Positions 4,878-5,188 of a DNA stretch of 5,188 nt are shown piece after piece. The translations under genes were made by a program, and so were the position numbers. The stretch covers positions 1-5,188 of the forward strand of contig CAZTLW010000150.1 of assembly GCA_964614585.1 (NCBI GenBank). The letters are read 5' to 3'. This DNA is from JAHEFX01 sp964614585 (lineage in GTDB: Bacteria; Actinomycetota; Acidimicrobiia; Spongiisociales; JAENVV01). Positions within the stretch are counted from its first letter, which is position 1; every line of letters starts with the position of its first letter. The notes under the pieces are model-generated. The model saw nothing but the letters and a program-made list of their open reading frames with translations, made no database searches and was not told the DNA's origin.

Positions 4878-5188
4878 ATGTCCCGATTCCTGAAACTGAC
4901 GGCGTTGCTCGCCGTACTCGCGCTCGTGGTCGCCGCCTGCGGTGGCGATGACGACGCCGAGGAGACCACCACCACCGAGGCGGCCGGCGAAACCACCACC
5001 ACCGAGGCGATGGACGAGGAGATGGGTGACACCATCGCCGACATCGTCGTCGGCAACGAGGACTTCTCGACGCTGCTCGCGGCAGTCGAGGCCGCTGGCC
5101 TCGTGGACACCCTGTCGGATCCCGACGCGACCTTGACGGTGTTCGCCCCCACCAACGCGGCGTTCGAGGCGGCGCTCGTCGATCTCGG
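4878..5188 (+). CDS. Fasciclin (FAS1) domain lipoprotein, 3' end outside window
   Basis: The first 103 codons are present and the frame runs off the right edge, so this is a partial gene. Residues 1-20 are a lipoprotein signal peptide: basic SRFLK, a hydrophobic core, then lipobox VVAAC with Cys21 as the predicted lipidated residue. The mature protein would sit on the outer face of the cell membrane. An acidic, Thr-rich, probably disordered linker (22-50, GGDDDAEE and two TTTTEA blocks) leads into a FAS1 domain. DTIADIVVGNEDFSTLLAAVEAAGL starts the domain, and TVFAPTNAAF (87-96) is its first conserved strand-helix motif. FAS1 domains are adhesion or matrix-interaction modules; the binding partner is unknown. 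A full FAS1 domain is about 130-140 residues, so roughly 80-90 more codons are expected for a one-domain protein. It is divergent from the small membrane protein gene and has its own Shine-Dalgarno sequence. Confidence 0.93.
   Translation, partial: MSRFLKLTALLAVLALVVAACGGDDDAEETTTTEAAGETTTTEAMDEEMGDTIADIVVGNEDFSTLLAAVEAAGLVDTLSDPDATLTVFAPTNAAFEAALVDL
4965..5009 (+). repeat. 18-base in-frame direct repeat in the lipoprotein linker
   Basis: ACCACCACCACCGAGGCG occurs at 4965-4982 and 4992-5009 without mismatch, a period of 27 bases. Both copies encode TTTTEA, separated by AGE. Identical ACC codons in both copies suggest recent slippage or unequal exchange, which would let linker length vary between strains. 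Confidence 0.7.

Noticed and set aside
4763..5155. N-terminal extension of the small membrane protein to 5155
   Set aside because: It would run antisense to the fasciclin signal peptide, linker and domain start. The Ser/Val-rich translation mirrors the Thr/Glu linker, and the -10 box at 4774-4769 supports ATG 4762.

Overview
The window is GC-rich (roughly 70% by eye), with coding frames whose third positions are almost all G or C. This suggests an actinobacterium. The fasciclin lipoprotein with an acidic, Thr-rich TTTTEA linker, and genes that start directly behind a TANNNT box without a Shine-Dalgarno sequence, point weakly to Acidimicrobiia. The class is an inference, not a demonstration.

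Layout, left to right. Positions 1-189 are an upstream region with a strong GC hairpin (76-94) and a likely -10 box (175-180). Positions 190-2508 (+) encode an FtsK/SpoIIIE DNA translocase with membrane anchor, alpha, beta (RecA-like motor) and gamma (winged-helix) parts. Positions 2501-2704 (+) hold a 67-residue Arg-rich protein that I do not recognise; it overlaps the ftsK stop by 8 bases and is probably translationally coupled. Positions 2718-3725 (+) encode a soluble sulfite-oxidase-fold molybdopterin oxidoreductase. Positions 3726-3809 are a convergent intergenic gap with a tandem imperfect repeat and an 11-bp hairpin, probably a shared terminator. Positions 3810-4487 (-) encode a DUF2461/TIGR02453 protein. 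Positions 4502-4762 (-) encode an 86-residue membrane protein. Positions 4763-4877 are a divergent gap. Positions 4878-5188 (+) are the first 103 codons of a FAS1 (fasciclin) lipoprotein cut by the window edge.

These genes do not form one pathway. They look like a housekeeping chromosome-segregation gene followed by small independent units. The most consistent signal is regulatory: three genes on two strands (2718 +, 4487 -, 4762 -) each have TANNNT exactly six bases before the ATG and no Shine-Dalgarno. This is the arrangement expected for leaderless mRNAs. ftsK has the same box nine bases before its ATG. By contrast, the coupled small ORF and the FAS1 gene have recognisable Shine-Dalgarno sequences.

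I found no phage, insertion sequence, CRISPR, tRNA, rRNA or defence/toxin genes, and nothing I would call a new biological system.
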